Of a stretch of 64,000 bases of DNA, positions 42,443 to 50,986 are shown piece by piece. Position 1 is the first letter of the stretch, and each line of letters begins with the position of its first letter. Made by a program: the position numbers and the translations under genes. Source of the DNA: Acidovorax sp. A1169 (GTDB lineage: Bacteria > Pseudomonadota > Gammaproteobacteria > Burkholderiales > Burkholderiaceae_C); assembly GCF_030704685.1 (NCBI RefSeq), contig NZ_JAUZDX010000008.1, positions 124,001 through 188,000 on the forward strand. The letters run 5' to 3'. The notes under the pieces are model-generated. The model did not search any database and was not told where the DNA came from. It was given only the letters and a program-made list of their open reading frames with translations.

Positions 42443-42450
42443 TGTATACA
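42443..42450. promoter_or_regulatory. TGTATACA box before the ABC importer operon
   Basis: Exact TGTATACA, 40 bp upstream of the substrate-binding protein ATG (42490). Same core as the boxes between vanA and the GntR gene. Confidence 0.6.
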
Positions 42451-42489
42451 ACGACATTCACAACGACATTCCACAGGAGACAAAGCACC

Positions 42490-43674
42490 ATGCACAAACG
42501 CCACCTTCTGCGCGCCTCGGCCGCTGCCGCCCTGACCCTGGCCGGCGGCCTGGCGGCCTTGCCGGCCGCGGCCCAGGACAACGTCTTCAAAATCGGCCTG
42601 GTCCTGCCCATGACGGGCCAGCAGGCGACTACCGGCCGCCAGATCGAGGCCGCCGCGCGCCTGTACATGGCGCAAAACGGCGACACGGTCGGTGGCAAGA
42701 AGGTGCAGCTCATCGTCAAGGACGACACCAGCCTGCCCGACGTGACGCGCCGCCTGGCCCAGGAGCTGGTGGTGAACGACAAGGTCAACGTGCTCGCCGG
42801 CATGGGCATCACGCCTTCGGCCATGGCCACGGCGCCGCTGGCCACGCAGGCCAAGACCCCGCTGGTGGTGATGGCCGCGGCCACTTCGAGCATCACCGAG
42901 GCATCGCCCTACGTGGTGCGCACCAGCTTCACCTTGCCCCAGGTGTCGGTGGCCCTGGCCGACTGGGCGCCCAAGAACGGCATCAAGAAGGTCGTGACCC
43001 TGGTCAGCGACTACGGCCCAGGCATCGACGCCGAAAAATTCTTCAACCAGCGTTTGAGCTTCAACGGTGGCCAGGTCACCGAGGCACTGCGCGTGCCGCT
43101 GCGCAACCCCGACTTCGCCCCTTTCCTGCAGAAGGTGCGCGATGCCAAGCCCGATGCGCTGTTCGTCTTCGTGCCCTCGGGCGCGGGCGCCGCGGTGATG
43201 AAGCAGTTCCTGGAGCGCGGCATGGACAAGGCCGGCATCAAGCTCATCGCCACCGGCGACGTGACCGATGACGACCAGCTCAACGACATGGGCGACGGCG
43301 CGCTGGGCGTGGTCACCTCGCACCACTACTCGGCCGCACACCCTTCGCCGCTGAACAAGAAGTTCGTCGAGGCCTTCGAGAAGGCCAACAAGGGCCTGCG
43401 CCCCAACTTCATGGCCGTGGGCGGCTACGACGGCATGCGCGTGATCTACGAAGCGCTCAAGACCACCAAGGGCGCGGGCGGCGGCGACGCCCTGCTGGCC
43501 GCCATGAAGGGCCAGGTCTTCGAGAGCCCGCGCGGCCCGGTGTTCATCGACGCGCAGACCCGTGACATCGTGCAGAACGTGTACCTGCGCAAGGTCGAGC
43601 GCGTCAACGGCCAGCTCTACAACGTGGAGTTCGACGTGATCAAGGACGTCAAGGATCCCGGAAAAACCAAGTAA
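42490..43674 (+). CDS. Branched-chain-type ABC transporter substrate-binding protein
   Basis: 394 residues from the ATG at 42490. The signal peptide (LLRASAAAALTLAGGLAALPAAAQ) is followed by FKIGLVLPMTGQQATTGRQI, the start of the type I periplasmic binding (LivJ/LivK) fold. In Burkholderiales many such proteins bind aromatic acids. Its place between the vanAB/GntR genes and the protocatechuate operon suggests vanillate, protocatechuate or a related benzoate as ligand; this is inference. A hairpin follows it, which may raise its level over the membrane genes. Confidence 0.88.
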   Translation: MHKRHLLRASAAAALTLAGGLAALPAAAQDNVFKIGLVLPMTGQQATTGRQIEAAARLYMAQNGDTVGGKKVQLIVKDDTSLPDVTRRLAQELVVNDKVNVLAGMGITPSAMATAPLATQAKTPLVVMAAATSSITEASPYVVRTSFTLPQVSVALADWAPKNGIKKVVTLVSDYGPGIDAEKFFNQRLSFNGGQVTEALRVPLRNPDFAPFLQKVRDAKPDALFVFVPSGAGAAVMKQFLERGMDKAGIKLIATGDVTDDDQLNDMGDGALGVVTSHHYSAAHPSPLNKKFVEAFEKANKGLRPNFMAVGGYDGMRVIYEALKTTKGAGGGDALLAAMKGQVFESPRGPVFIDAQTRDIVQNVYLRKVERVNGQLYNVEFDVIKDVKDPGKTK

Positions 43675-43711
43675 CCCCCTGAGACGCTGCGCGCCATTCC
43701 CCTACAGGGGG
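43675..43711. repeat. Palindromic element between binding-protein and permease genes
   Basis: CCCCCTG, a 23-base loop containing GCGCGC, and CAGGGGG, starting right after the stop. I recall similar CCCCCTGAG...GGGGG elements after many Comamonadaceae genes. Inside an operon it may stabilise the upstream message or attenuate read-through. Confidence 0.5.
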
Positions 43712-43841
43712 ACGTCACCCCTGGCCTGGCGAAGCCAGTTCCACGGTGGCGCTGGCGTCGGGCACGCCAGTATCGAAGATGGGTGTTCCTCTGGCCAGCG
43801 GACGGCGCCGTGCCCGTGCTGTGTTCTATTGAAGTGATTGC

Positions 43842-44714
43842 ATGCTGACCATTCTTTTCGACGGCGTTGCCTACGGCATGCTGCTGTTCATCCTGGCGGT
43901 GGGGCTGGCCGTGACCATGGGGCTGATGAACTTCATCAACCTCGCGCACGGGGCCTTTGCCATGGCCGGCGGCTACATCACCGTGCTGCTGATGCAGCGG
44001 CTGAACGTGCCCTTTCTGTGGTGCCTGCCGCTGGCCTTCGTGGGCACGGCGCTGCTGGGGGCGGTGCTCGAGCGCACGCTGTACCGCCCGCTGTACCACA
44101 AGGCCCATCTGGACCAGGTGCTGTTCTCCATCGGCCTGGTGTTCATGGCCGTGGCCACGGTGGACTATTTCGTGGGTTCCACGGGCCAGATCATCCAGCT
44201 ACCCGCCTGGCTCAAGGGCCGCACGGAGCTGGGCAGCGGGGCCTTCATGCTGGGCATGGGGCACTACCGCCTGTTCATCATCGCGGTGTGCGCCGCGCTC
44301 ACCGTGGGTTTGCAGTACGTGCTCACACGCACGCGTTTCGGCAGCCGCCTGCGCGCCTCGGTAGACGACCAGCGCGTGGCTGCCGGCATGGGCATCAACG
44401 TGAACATCGTGTTCCTGTCCACCTTCGCCTTCGGCTCGGGTCTGGCGGGCCTGGGCGGTGCGCTCGGGGCCGAAGTGCTGGGGCTGGACCCGAGCTTTCC
44501 GCTCAAGTTCATGATCTATTTCCTGATCGTGGTGGCCGTGGGTGGCACCTCCTCCATCACCGGGCCGTTGCTGGCCGCGCTGCTGCTCGGCATTGCCGAC
44601 GTGGCGGGCAAGTACTACATCCCCAAGCTCGGAGCCTTCATCGTCTACAGCCTCATGATCCTGATCCTGATATGGCGGCCCCAGGGCCTGTTCGTGCGCA
44701 AGGGGGGCAAGTGA
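43842..44714 (+). CDS. Branched-chain-type ABC transporter permease (LivH-like)
   Basis: 290 residues, about eight membrane segments beginning YGMLLFILAVGLAVTMGLMN, with INLAHGAFAMAGGYI, the LivH signature. It forms the inner-membrane channel with the LivM-like protein encoded next (the genes overlap by one base). Expected substrate is the ligand of the binding protein at 42490. Confidence 0.9.
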   Translation: MLTILFDGVAYGMLLFILAVGLAVTMGLMNFINLAHGAFAMAGGYITVLLMQRLNVPFLWCLPLAFVGTALLGAVLERTLYRPLYHKAHLDQVLFSIGLVFMAVATVDYFVGSTGQIIQLPAWLKGRTELGSGAFMLGMGHYRLFIIAVCAALTVGLQYVLTRTRFGSRLRASVDDQRVAAGMGINVNIVFLSTFAFGSGLAGLGGALGAEVLGLDPSFPLKFMIYFLIVVAVGGTSSITGPLLAALLLGIADVAGKYYIPKLGAFIVYSLMILILIWRPQGLFVRKGGK

Positions 44715-45682
44715 TGGATGCATCGTCCACCAACGTCCTGCTGCGCAGCCGCCGCATGCGGCCCTGGGAGCCTGTGTTGTGGCTGCTGGCCTTTGCCGCG
44801 CCCGCAGCCCTGCCCAGCCATGCACTGATCATCAACGAGATCGCCATCGTGGCGCTGTTCGCGATTTCGCTGGACCTGATCCTGGGCTACACCGGCATCG
44901 TCTCGCTGGGCCATGCGGCCTTCTTCGGCATGGGCGGTTATGCGGCGGCGTTGTTCGCCAAGCATGTGATGCCCGATCCGATGGTGGGGCTGGCGGTGGG
45001 CATCGCTGCATCCACGGTGCTGGGTGCGGTGGCCTCTTTCACCGTCATGCGCGGCACCGATCTCACGCGCCTCATGGTCACGCTGGGCGTGGGCCTGATC
45101 ATGCTGGAGCTGGCCAACAAGCTCGACTGGCTGACCGGCGGTGCCGACGGGCTGCAGGGCGTGGTCATGGGCCCGGTGCTCGGCAGGTTTGAGTTCGACC
45201 TGTTCGGGCGCACGGCGGCCTGGTACTCGCTGAGCGTGCTGCTGGTGCTGTTCGTGCTCGCGCGGCGTGTCGTGCAGTCGCCCTTCGGCGCCACGCTCAA
45301 GGCCATCCGCGACAACCGGCTGCGCGCCATGGCCATCGGCATCCCGGTGACCGCCAAGCTGGCCCAGGTCTACACGCTGGCGGCCGCGCTCGCGGGGGCG
45401 GCGGGCGCGCTGCTCACGCAGACCACGGGTTTTGCCTCGCTGGACCTGTTCGAATTCCACCGCTCGGCCGACGTGATGCTGATCCTGGTGATCGGCGGCG
45501 TGGGCTGGCTTTATGGCGGCGTGGTCGGTGCCATCGGCTTCAAGCTGCTGCAAGACGTGATCTCTGCCGTGACGCCGCAGTACTGGACCTTCTGGATCGG
45601 CCTGTTCCTGGTGGTGCTGGTGCTGGTGGGGCGCGAGCGCCTGATCCGCCCCTGGACCTGGTTCGGAGGGCGCAAGGCATGA
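44714..45682 (+). CDS. Branched-chain-type ABC transporter permease (LivM-like)
   Basis: 322 residues, about nine hydrophobic segments; YTGIVSLGHAAFFGMGGYAA is the LivM signature, and VIGGVGWLYGGVVGAIGFKL the conserved C-terminal loop. The ATG at 44714 overlaps the LivH-like stop and the stop overlaps the ATPase gene by four bases, so this is a tightly coupled operon. Confidence 0.9.
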   Translation: MDASSTNVLLRSRRMRPWEPVLWLLAFAAPAALPSHALIINEIAIVALFAISLDLILGYTGIVSLGHAAFFGMGGYAAALFAKHVMPDPMVGLAVGIAASTVLGAVASFTVMRGTDLTRLMVTLGVGLIMLELANKLDWLTGGADGLQGVVMGPVLGRFEFDLFGRTAAWYSLSVLLVLFVLARRVVQSPFGATLKAIRDNRLRAMAIGIPVTAKLAQVYTLAAALAGAAGALLTQTTGFASLDLFEFHRSADVMLILVIGGVGWLYGGVVGAIGFKLLQDVISAVTPQYWTFWIGLFLVVLVLVGRERLIRPWTWFGGRKA

Positions 45683-46494
45683 ACGCCACCGCCATGAACC
45701 ATGAAGCCCCGGTGGGCAATGAAGCACCCGTGGTGCTGGCCGCGCAGGGACTGGTCAAGCGCTTCGGCGGCATCACCGCGACCAACAACGTCACGCTGAA
45801 CCTGCGCCAGGGCGCACGGCATGCGCTGATCGGCCCCAACGGCGCAGGCAAGACCACGCTGATCAACCTGCTCACGGGCGTGCTGGAGCCTACCGAGGGC
45901 TCCATCGTGCTCGAAGGCCAGGACATCACGCGCCTGGCACCGCACCAGCGCGTGCAGCGCGGCATGGTGCGCACCTTCCAGATCAACCAGCTGTTCGACT
46001 CGCTCACGCCGCTGGAGACGCTGGCGCTCACAGTCTCGCATCAGCGCGGCTTTGGCGGCAAGTGGTGGCAGCCGCTGGGTGCGCAGCGCGCGGTGAACGA
46101 GCGCTGCGAGCAGTTGCTGGAGCAATTCCACCTGACAGCGGTGATGGCCGAACCGACGAAGGTGCTGGCCTACGGCAAGCGCCGCCTGCTGGAGATCGCC
46201 ATTGCCCTGGCCTGCGAGCCGCGCGTGCTGCTGCTCGACGAGCCCGTGGCCGGCGTGCCGGCCGGGGAACGCGAAGAGCTGCTGCAGACCGTGGCCGCTC
46301 TGCCCGCCGATGTCTCTGTGCTGTTGATCGAACACGATATGGACCTGGTTTTCAGCTTCGCCAAGCGCATGACGGTGCTGGTCAACGGCACCGTGCTCAC
46401 AGAGGGCGACCCCGACACCATCGCCAACGACCCGCAGGTCAAGGCCGTGTACCTGGGGCATGGCGATATGGCAGAGGGAGGCCACCATGGCTGA
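45679..46494 (+). CDS. Branched-chain-type ABC transporter ATPase (LivG-like)
   Basis: 271 residues. Walker A GPNGAGKTTL, a variant signature region (VLAYGKRRLLEIAIAL rather than LSGGQ, usual for LivG), Walker B LLLDEPVAGVPAGE, and switch His in IEHDMDLVF. It couples ATP hydrolysis to import through the LivH/LivM-like permeases, with the LivF-like ATPase as its partner; the two genes overlap by eight bases. Confidence 0.9.
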   Translation: MNATAMNHEAPVGNEAPVVLAAQGLVKRFGGITATNNVTLNLRQGARHALIGPNGAGKTTLINLLTGVLEPTEGSIVLEGQDITRLAPHQRVQRGMVRTFQINQLFDSLTPLETLALTVSHQRGFGGKWWQPLGAQRAVNERCEQLLEQFHLTAVMAEPTKVLAYGKRRLLEIAIALACEPRVLLLDEPVAGVPAGEREELLQTVAALPADVSVLLIEHDMDLVFSFAKRMTVLVNGTVLTEGDPDTIANDPQVKAVYLGHGDMAEGGHHG

Positions 46495-47212
46495 GCTGCT
46501 GCGCATCGAAGGGCTGAGCGCGGGCTACGGTGAGGCCGTGGTACTGCAGGGCGTCACTCTGTCGCTGGCCGAGGGCGAGACCCTGGCCCTGCTGGGCCGC
46601 AATGGCACCGGCAAGACCACGCTGATCAACACCCTGGCCGGTGCCACGCGCCAGCATGCGGGCACGGTGGCACTGGGCACCGTGGCGCTGCACCGCCTGC
46701 CATCGCACGAGCGCGCGGCTGCCGGCATCGGCTGGGTGCCGCAGGAGCGCAACATCTTCAAGTCGCTCACCGTGCACGAGAACCTGACCGCCGTGGCGCG
46801 GCCCGGCCGCAAGGGCGCCACGGCAGCCCCGTGGACCCCCGACAAGGTGTATGCGATGTTCCCGCGCCTTGCCGAGCGCAAGACCAATCTAGGCACGCAG
46901 CTTTCGGGTGGTGAGCAGCAGATGCTGGCCGTGGGCCGGGCACTGGTGCTCAACCCGCGCCTGCTGCTGCTTGATGAGCCGCTGGAGGGTCTGGCCCCGA
47001 TCATCGTGGAGGAGCTGCTGCGCGCCATCCGCCGCATCACGCGCGAGGAGGGGCTGTCAGCCATCCTGGTGGAGCAGCACCCGCAGGCCATCCTGGCGAT
47101 CTCGGACCATGCCGCCGTGCTCGACCGGGGCACGGTGGTACACACCGGCACCGCGGCGGATCTGACTGCGCAGCCCGAGCTGCTGGACCGGCTGCTGGGC
47201 GTGGCCCGGTAG
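46487..47212 (+). CDS. Branched-chain-type ABC transporter ATPase (LivF-like)
   Basis: 241 residues from the ATG at 46487. Walker A GRNGTGKTTL, signature LSGGEQQMLAVGRAL, Walker B LLLLDEPLEGLAP and His switch VEQHPQAIL are all intact. GWVPQERNIFKSLTVHENL is the Q-loop region. Last of the five importer genes; the dehydrogenase gene follows after 27 bp. Confidence 0.9.
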   Translation: MAELLRIEGLSAGYGEAVVLQGVTLSLAEGETLALLGRNGTGKTTLINTLAGATRQHAGTVALGTVALHRLPSHERAAAGIGWVPQERNIFKSLTVHENLTAVARPGRKGATAAPWTPDKVYAMFPRLAERKTNLGTQLSGGEQQMLAVGRALVLNPRLLLLDEPLEGLAPIIVEELLRAIRRITREEGLSAILVEQHPQAILAISDHAAVLDRGTVVHTGTAADLTAQPELLDRLLGVAR

Positions 47213-47239
47213 CGAGCGATCCCACAACCCGGGCACACC

Positions 47240-48163
47240 ATGGACCTGCAGCACATCGGCCTGATTGGCTACGGCGAAGTCGGCAAAACCTTTGCGTTGG
47301 GGCTGCTGCCGCAGCCCGGCGTGGCCGGCGTTGGCGCGTGGGATCTGAAGTTCACGCAGCCCGGCACGCGCGACGCCGAGTTGGTGCACGCGACGCAGCA
47401 CGGGGTCACGGCCCATGCTTCGGCGCAAGCGCTGTGCACCGCGAGCGACCTGGTGATTTCCGCAGTCACCGCATCGCACACGCTGGAGGTGGCGCAGCAA
47501 GCAGCTGCCCACCTGCGCCGTGGCACGGTGTTCCTGGACCTCAATTCGGCCTCGCCCGGCACCAAGCAGCATGCCGCTGCGCTGATCGAGGCGCGCGGCG
47601 CGCACTATGTGGAGGCGGGCGTCATGACCTCGGTGCCGCCCTATGGCATCCGTGTGCCCATGCTGCTCGGTGGTGGCAAGGCCGCTGCGCTGGCCGCCGT
47701 GCTGCAGGGCTGGGGCATGGATGCCACGCCGGTCAGCGAACAGCTGGGCGTGGCCAGCGCCATCAAGATGTGCCGCAGCGTGATGATCAAGGGGCTCGAA
47801 GCCCTGGTTATCGAAAGCTATGCCACAGCCCGCCAGTACGGCGTGGAAGCGCATGTGCTGCCCACGCTGGCCGAAACGTTCCCTTCCATCGACTGGGAAA
47901 AGCAGGGGAGCTATTTCTTCAGCCGCGTGGTGCAGCACGGCCAGCGCCGGTCCGAGGAGATGCACGAGGCCGCCCGCACCGTGCGCGAGGCCGGCGTGGA
48001 GCCGCTGATGGCCAGTGCCGTTGCGCACAAGCAGGCCTCTGTCGCCGCCATGGCGCGCAAAGGTGTCTTCGCCGGCCTGCCCAAGGATGCGCCGTGGCAG
48101 GACTATGCCGACCGGCTGCTGGCGCACATTGCTGCGCCTGGGAAAGATCAGGGCGCCTTGTAG
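47240..48163 (+). CDS. NAD(P)-dependent 3-HIBADH/6PGDH-like dehydrogenase (DUF1932 type)
   Basis: 307 residues. The Rossmann motif IGLIGYGEVGKTFALGL (GxGxxG) is at the N-terminus; FLDLNSASPGTKQ is the substrate-loop equivalent, and the helical C-terminal half (AIKMCRSVMIKGLEALVIES with the catalytic-type Lys) matches the DUF1932 version of beta-hydroxyacid dehydrogenases. It should oxidise or reduce a hydroxy or keto acid. It closes the importer operon and overlaps the convergent LysR gene by 16 bp. A role on an aromatic side-chain or ring-fission product is inference; no step of the known 4,5-pathway needs it. Confidence 0.8.
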   Translation: MDLQHIGLIGYGEVGKTFALGLLPQPGVAGVGAWDLKFTQPGTRDAELVHATQHGVTAHASAQALCTASDLVISAVTASHTLEVAQQAAAHLRRGTVFLDLNSASPGTKQHAAALIEARGAHYVEAGVMTSVPPYGIRVPMLLGGGKAAALAAVLQGWGMDATPVSEQLGVASAIKMCRSVMIKGLEALVIESYATARQYGVEAHVLPTLAETFPSIDWEKQGSYFFSRVVQHGQRRSEEMHEAARTVREAGVEPLMASAVAHKQASVAAMARKGVFAGLPKDAPWQDYADRLLAHIAAPGKDQGAL

Positions 48164-49080
48164 ATCGTCTGCAGGGTGCTGCGGATCAGCTCCGCCATGG
48201 CCTGCTGGGTCAGCGTGGCCGGGCGCTGCGAGCTCACGGCCATCGACAGCTTGCTGCGCAGCCGGGGCTCGCCGGCCTGGCCGATCGGGCGGGTGCCGAA
48301 GACCTCGGGCTTGCCCGAGGTGGTCACCGCATTCATGGGCAGCACGGCGCTGCCCGCGCCATCGGCCACCAGGTCCAGGATGGCGGCCACGCCGTCGATC
48401 TCCAGGCTGATCTGGGGCCTGAGGCCCAGGGCCGCCAGTTCCGACTCCACCAGCATGCGGATCGAATTGGGCCGCGTGGGAATCACCAGCGCAAAGCGCG
48501 TGAGCTCTTCGAGCGCCACGGGCTCCTGGGCCTGGGCGTCGGCCTCGGCGTCGCTCTGCCCCATGGGGCGGCGCTGCACCAGGAACAGGTCTTCCTCCAG
48601 CAAGGGCGTGATCTCGATGCCCGGCGAGGCCGGCGTGTTGTAGAGCAGGGCGATGTCCAGCAGGCCGGTGGTCAGCGATTCGCGCATGGCCACCGTCAGA
48701 CCCTCGCTGATGGCCAGGGCGGCATCGGGCATCTGCACGCGAAAGGCGCGCGTGAGCGGCACCGTGAGCACCTTGGCCATGGTCGGCGGCAGGCCGATGG
48801 CCACACGGCCGGCCAGCGCGCCGCGCACACGCCCAAGCTCCTCGCGGGCCCTTTCCACCTGGTGCAGGATGCCGCGCCCGTGCTCCAGCAGCAGCTTGCC
48901 CGCCTCGGTCGGTATGGCCCCGCGGCCATTGCGCACCAGCAGGTTCTGGCGCAGTTCCACCTCCAGCAGGCGCACCTGGCGGCTCAGGGCCGGCTGGGCG
49001 ATGTCCAGCACCACCGAGGCGCGGGTGAAACTGCCCAGTTCGGCCACGCGCACAAAGTACTCGATCTGCTTGAGGTCCAT
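48148..49080 (-). CDS. LysR-family regulator of the 4,5-cleavage operon (PmdR/LigR-like)
   Basis: 310 residues from the ATG at 49080. The HTH (SFTRASVVLDIAQPALSRQV, about 18-37) and RNGRGAIPTEAGKLL region place it with the Nac/CynR-like LysR proteins; the ligand domain follows. It is divergent from the lig operon across 141 bp that contain GCTAT-TTGCA-ATAGC beside its own start. PmdR of Comamonas and LigR of Sphingobium control the same pathway from such a position. Likely effector is protocatechuate or an intermediate. Confidence 0.85.
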   Translation of the reverse strand: MDLKQIEYFVRVAELGSFTRASVVLDIAQPALSRQVRLLEVELRQNLLVRNGRGAIPTEAGKLLLEHGRGILHQVERAREELGRVRGALAGRVAIGLPPTMAKVLTVPLTRAFRVQMPDAALAISEGLTVAMRESLTTGLLDIALLYNTPASPGIEITPLLEEDLFLVQRRPMGQSDAEADAQAQEPVALEELTRFALVIPTRPNSIRMLVESELAALGLRPQISLEIDGVAAILDLVADGAGSAVLPMNAVTTSGKPEVFGTRPIGQAGEPRLRSKLSMAVSSQRPATLTQQAMAELIRSTLQTIYKAP

Positions 49081-49095
49081 GGGGGTGTGCTCTCC

Positions 49096-49110
49096 GCTAT
49101 TTGCAATAGC
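49096..49110. promoter_or_regulatory. LysR box in the lysR/lig divergent region
   Basis: GCTAT-TTGCA-ATAGC, 15 bp upstream of the LysR start, followed by the palindrome TCGAATTCGA (49111-49120). It fits the spaced inverted repeat recognised by LysR proteins. Confidence 0.55.
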
Positions 49111-49196
49111 TCGAATTCGACAATAGAAGAATGATATATCTGGTAGTGCCCCTGCCGGCTTTATGTCGGGGCCTGCACTGCCCACAATCGGCGGCA

Positions 49197-49204
49197 TGTA
49201 TACA
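49197..49204. promoter_or_regulatory. TGTATACA box before the lig operon
   Basis: Exact TGTATACA, 17 bp upstream of the first gene of the lig operon (49222). The fourth exact copy of the core seen around the GntR gene. It would place ring cleavage under the GntR regulator as well as LysR. Confidence 0.6.
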
Positions 49205-49221
49205 GCGACTGCCACCCTCCC

Positions 49222-49914
49222 ATGACTGCGCCCACCCTTCGTGGAATCTCGTCCATGGCCACGCGCCAGGTGCTAGCCGAACTGCTGGTGGCCTACGAGC
49301 AGCAGACCGGCCAGCGCGCGGTCATCGAAGCCGTGGGCGGCGTGGACGCCGCCAAGCGCGTGCAGGCCGGTGAGGCCTTCGACGTGGTGGTGCTGGCTTC
49401 CGACGCCATTGACAAGCTCATCGCCGCAGGCACCATCGATGCCGCGAGCAAGACCGACTGGGTGCGCTCCGGCGTCGCCGTGGCCGTGCGCGCCGGTGCG
49501 CCGCTGCCCGACATCGGCTGCGAAGACGCGGTGCGCAGTGCCGTGCTGGCCGCGCGCAGCATCAGCTACTCCACCGGCCCGAGCGGCGTGGCGCTGGCCA
49601 GGCTGTTCGAGCGCTGGGGCATTGCCGACGAGGTGGCAGGCCGCATGGTGCAGGCGCCGCCTGGGGTGCCCGTGGGCTCGCTCGTGGCGCGCGGCGATGT
49701 GGAACTCGGCTTCCAGCAACTGAGCGAGTTGCTGAACGTGGATAGCATCACCGTGGTGGGCCCGCTGCCGCCGGCCATCCAGATCACCACCATCTTCTCG
49801 TCGGGCGTGGGCACTGCCAGCAAGCAACCCGTGGCTGCAAAGGCGCTGCTCGACTTTTTGGCCTCCTCGGCCGCCACCGAGGCCAAGCAACGCCAGGGCA
49901 TGGACCCCGCCTGA
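49222..49914 (+). CDS. ModA-like binding-fold protein without a signal peptide
   Basis: 230 residues. LRGISSMATRQVLAELLVAY, AGEAFDVVVLASDAIDKLIAAG, YSTGPSGVALARLFERWGI and FQQLSELL follow the type II periplasmic binding fold of molybdate-binding ModA. The protein begins directly with the first strand (MTAPTLRGISSM): there is no hydrophobic export signal, so it should stay in the cytosol. It is the first gene of the lig operon, with no ABC transporter genes next to it. The pathway lacks a recognisable oxalomesaconate tautomerase, so it could be an enzyme or a binding protein for an intermediate. This is a guess; the fold is the firm part. Confidence 0.75.
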   Translation: MTAPTLRGISSMATRQVLAELLVAYEQQTGQRAVIEAVGGVDAAKRVQAGEAFDVVVLASDAIDKLIAAGTIDAASKTDWVRSGVAVAVRAGAPLPDIGCEDAVRSAVLAARSISYSTGPSGVALARLFERWGIADEVAGRMVQAPPGVPVGSLVARGDVELGFQQLSELLNVDSITVVGPLPPAIQITTIFSSGVGTASKQPVAAKALLDFLASSAATEAKQRQGMDPA

Positions 49915-49950
49915 TACCACCGCATACCAAGATCCAAGGAGCACAAAGCA

Positions 49951-50985
49951 ATGAGCCTCATCATCGACTGCCATGGTCACTACACCACGGCACCCAAGGC
50001 GCTGGAGAACTGGCGCAACCAGCAGATCGCCGGCATCCAGGACCCGGCCGCCATGCCCAAGGTGGCCGACCTCGTGATCAGCGACGACGAACTGCGCGAA
50101 TCCATCGAGGCCAACCAGCTGCGCCTGATGAAGGAGCGCGGCAGCGACATCACGCTGTTCTCGCCGCGCGCGAGCTTCATGGCCCACCACATCGGCGACT
50201 TCAACGTCTCCAGCACCTGGGCGGCCATCTGCAACGAGCTGTGCCACCGCGTCTCCACGCTGTTCCCCGAGCACTTCGTGCCTGTGGCCATGCTGCCGCA
50301 AAGCCCGGGCGTGGACCCCGCGACCTGCATCCCCGAGCTCGAAAAGTGCGTCAAGGAATACGGTGCCGTGGGCATCAACCTGAACCCAGACCCTTCGGGC
50401 GGCCACTGGACCAGCCCGCCACTGACCGACCGCCACTGGTACCCCATCTACGAGAAGATGGTGGAGTACGACCTGCCCGCCATGATCCATGTGAGCACCA
50501 GCTGCAACGCATGCTTTCACACCACGGGCGCGCACTACCTGAACGCCGACACCACGGCCTTCATGCAATGCATCCAGGGCGACCTGTTCAAGGACTTCCC
50601 CACGCTCAAGTTCCTCATCCCGCATGGCGGCGGTGCCGTGCCCTACCACTGGGGGCGATTCCGTGGCCTGGCGCAGGAGATGAAGAAGCCCCTGCTCGAA
50701 GATCACCTGCTGAACAACATCTTCTTCGACACCTGCGTGTACCACCAGCCCGGCATCGACCTGCTGAACACCGTGATCCCGGTAAAGAACGTGCTCTTCG
50801 CCTCGGAAATGATCGGCGCGGTGCGCGGTATCGACCCCACCACCGGCCACTACTACGACGACACCAAGCGCTACATCGAGGCCAGCAAGATCCTGAGCGG
50901 CGACGACAAGCACCAGATCTACGAAGGCAACGTGCGCCGCGTGTTCTCCCGACTCGATTCACGCCTGAAGGCAAAGGGGCTCTGA
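49951..50985 (+). CDS. ligJ: 4-Oxalomesaconate hydratase (LigJ/PmdE type)
   Basis: 344 residues of the amidohydrolase superfamily. [18 protein letters not shown] (metal HxH), [27 protein letters not shown] and [12 protein letters not shown] are family-specific and match LigJ of Sphingobium SYK-6 in length and motifs. It adds water to 4-oxalomesaconate to make 4-carboxy-4-hydroxy-2-oxoadipate. The gene stands one base before ligK, whose product cleaves that compound, and is transcribed with the ModA-like gene. Confidence 0.9.
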   Translation: MSLIIDCHGHYTTAPKALENWRNQQIAGIQDPAAMPKVADLVISDDELRESIEANQLRLMKERGSDITLFSPRASFMAHHIGDFNVSSTWAAICNELCHRVSTLFPEHFVPVAMLPQSPGVDPATCIPELEKCVKEYGAVGINLNPDPSGGHWTSPPLTDRHWYPIYEKMVEYDLPAMIHVSTSCNACFHTTGAHYLNADTTAFMQCIQGDLFKDFPTLKFLIPHGGGAVPYHWGRFRGLAQEMKKPLLEDHLLNNIFFDTCVYHQPGIDLLNTVIPVKNVLFASEMIGAVRGIDPTTGHYYDDTKRYIEASKILSGDDKHQIYEGNVRRVFSRLDSRLKAKGL

Positions 50986-50986
50986 C

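Noticed and set aside
42490..47212. Calling the importer livKHMGF for branched-chain amino acids
   Set aside because: Only the family is visible; the setting among aromatic genes makes an aromatic acid at least as likely, so I gave no gene symbols.
49222..49914. Calling the first lig-operon gene modA
   Set aside because: No signal peptide and no modBC genes; a molybdate role is unsupported.
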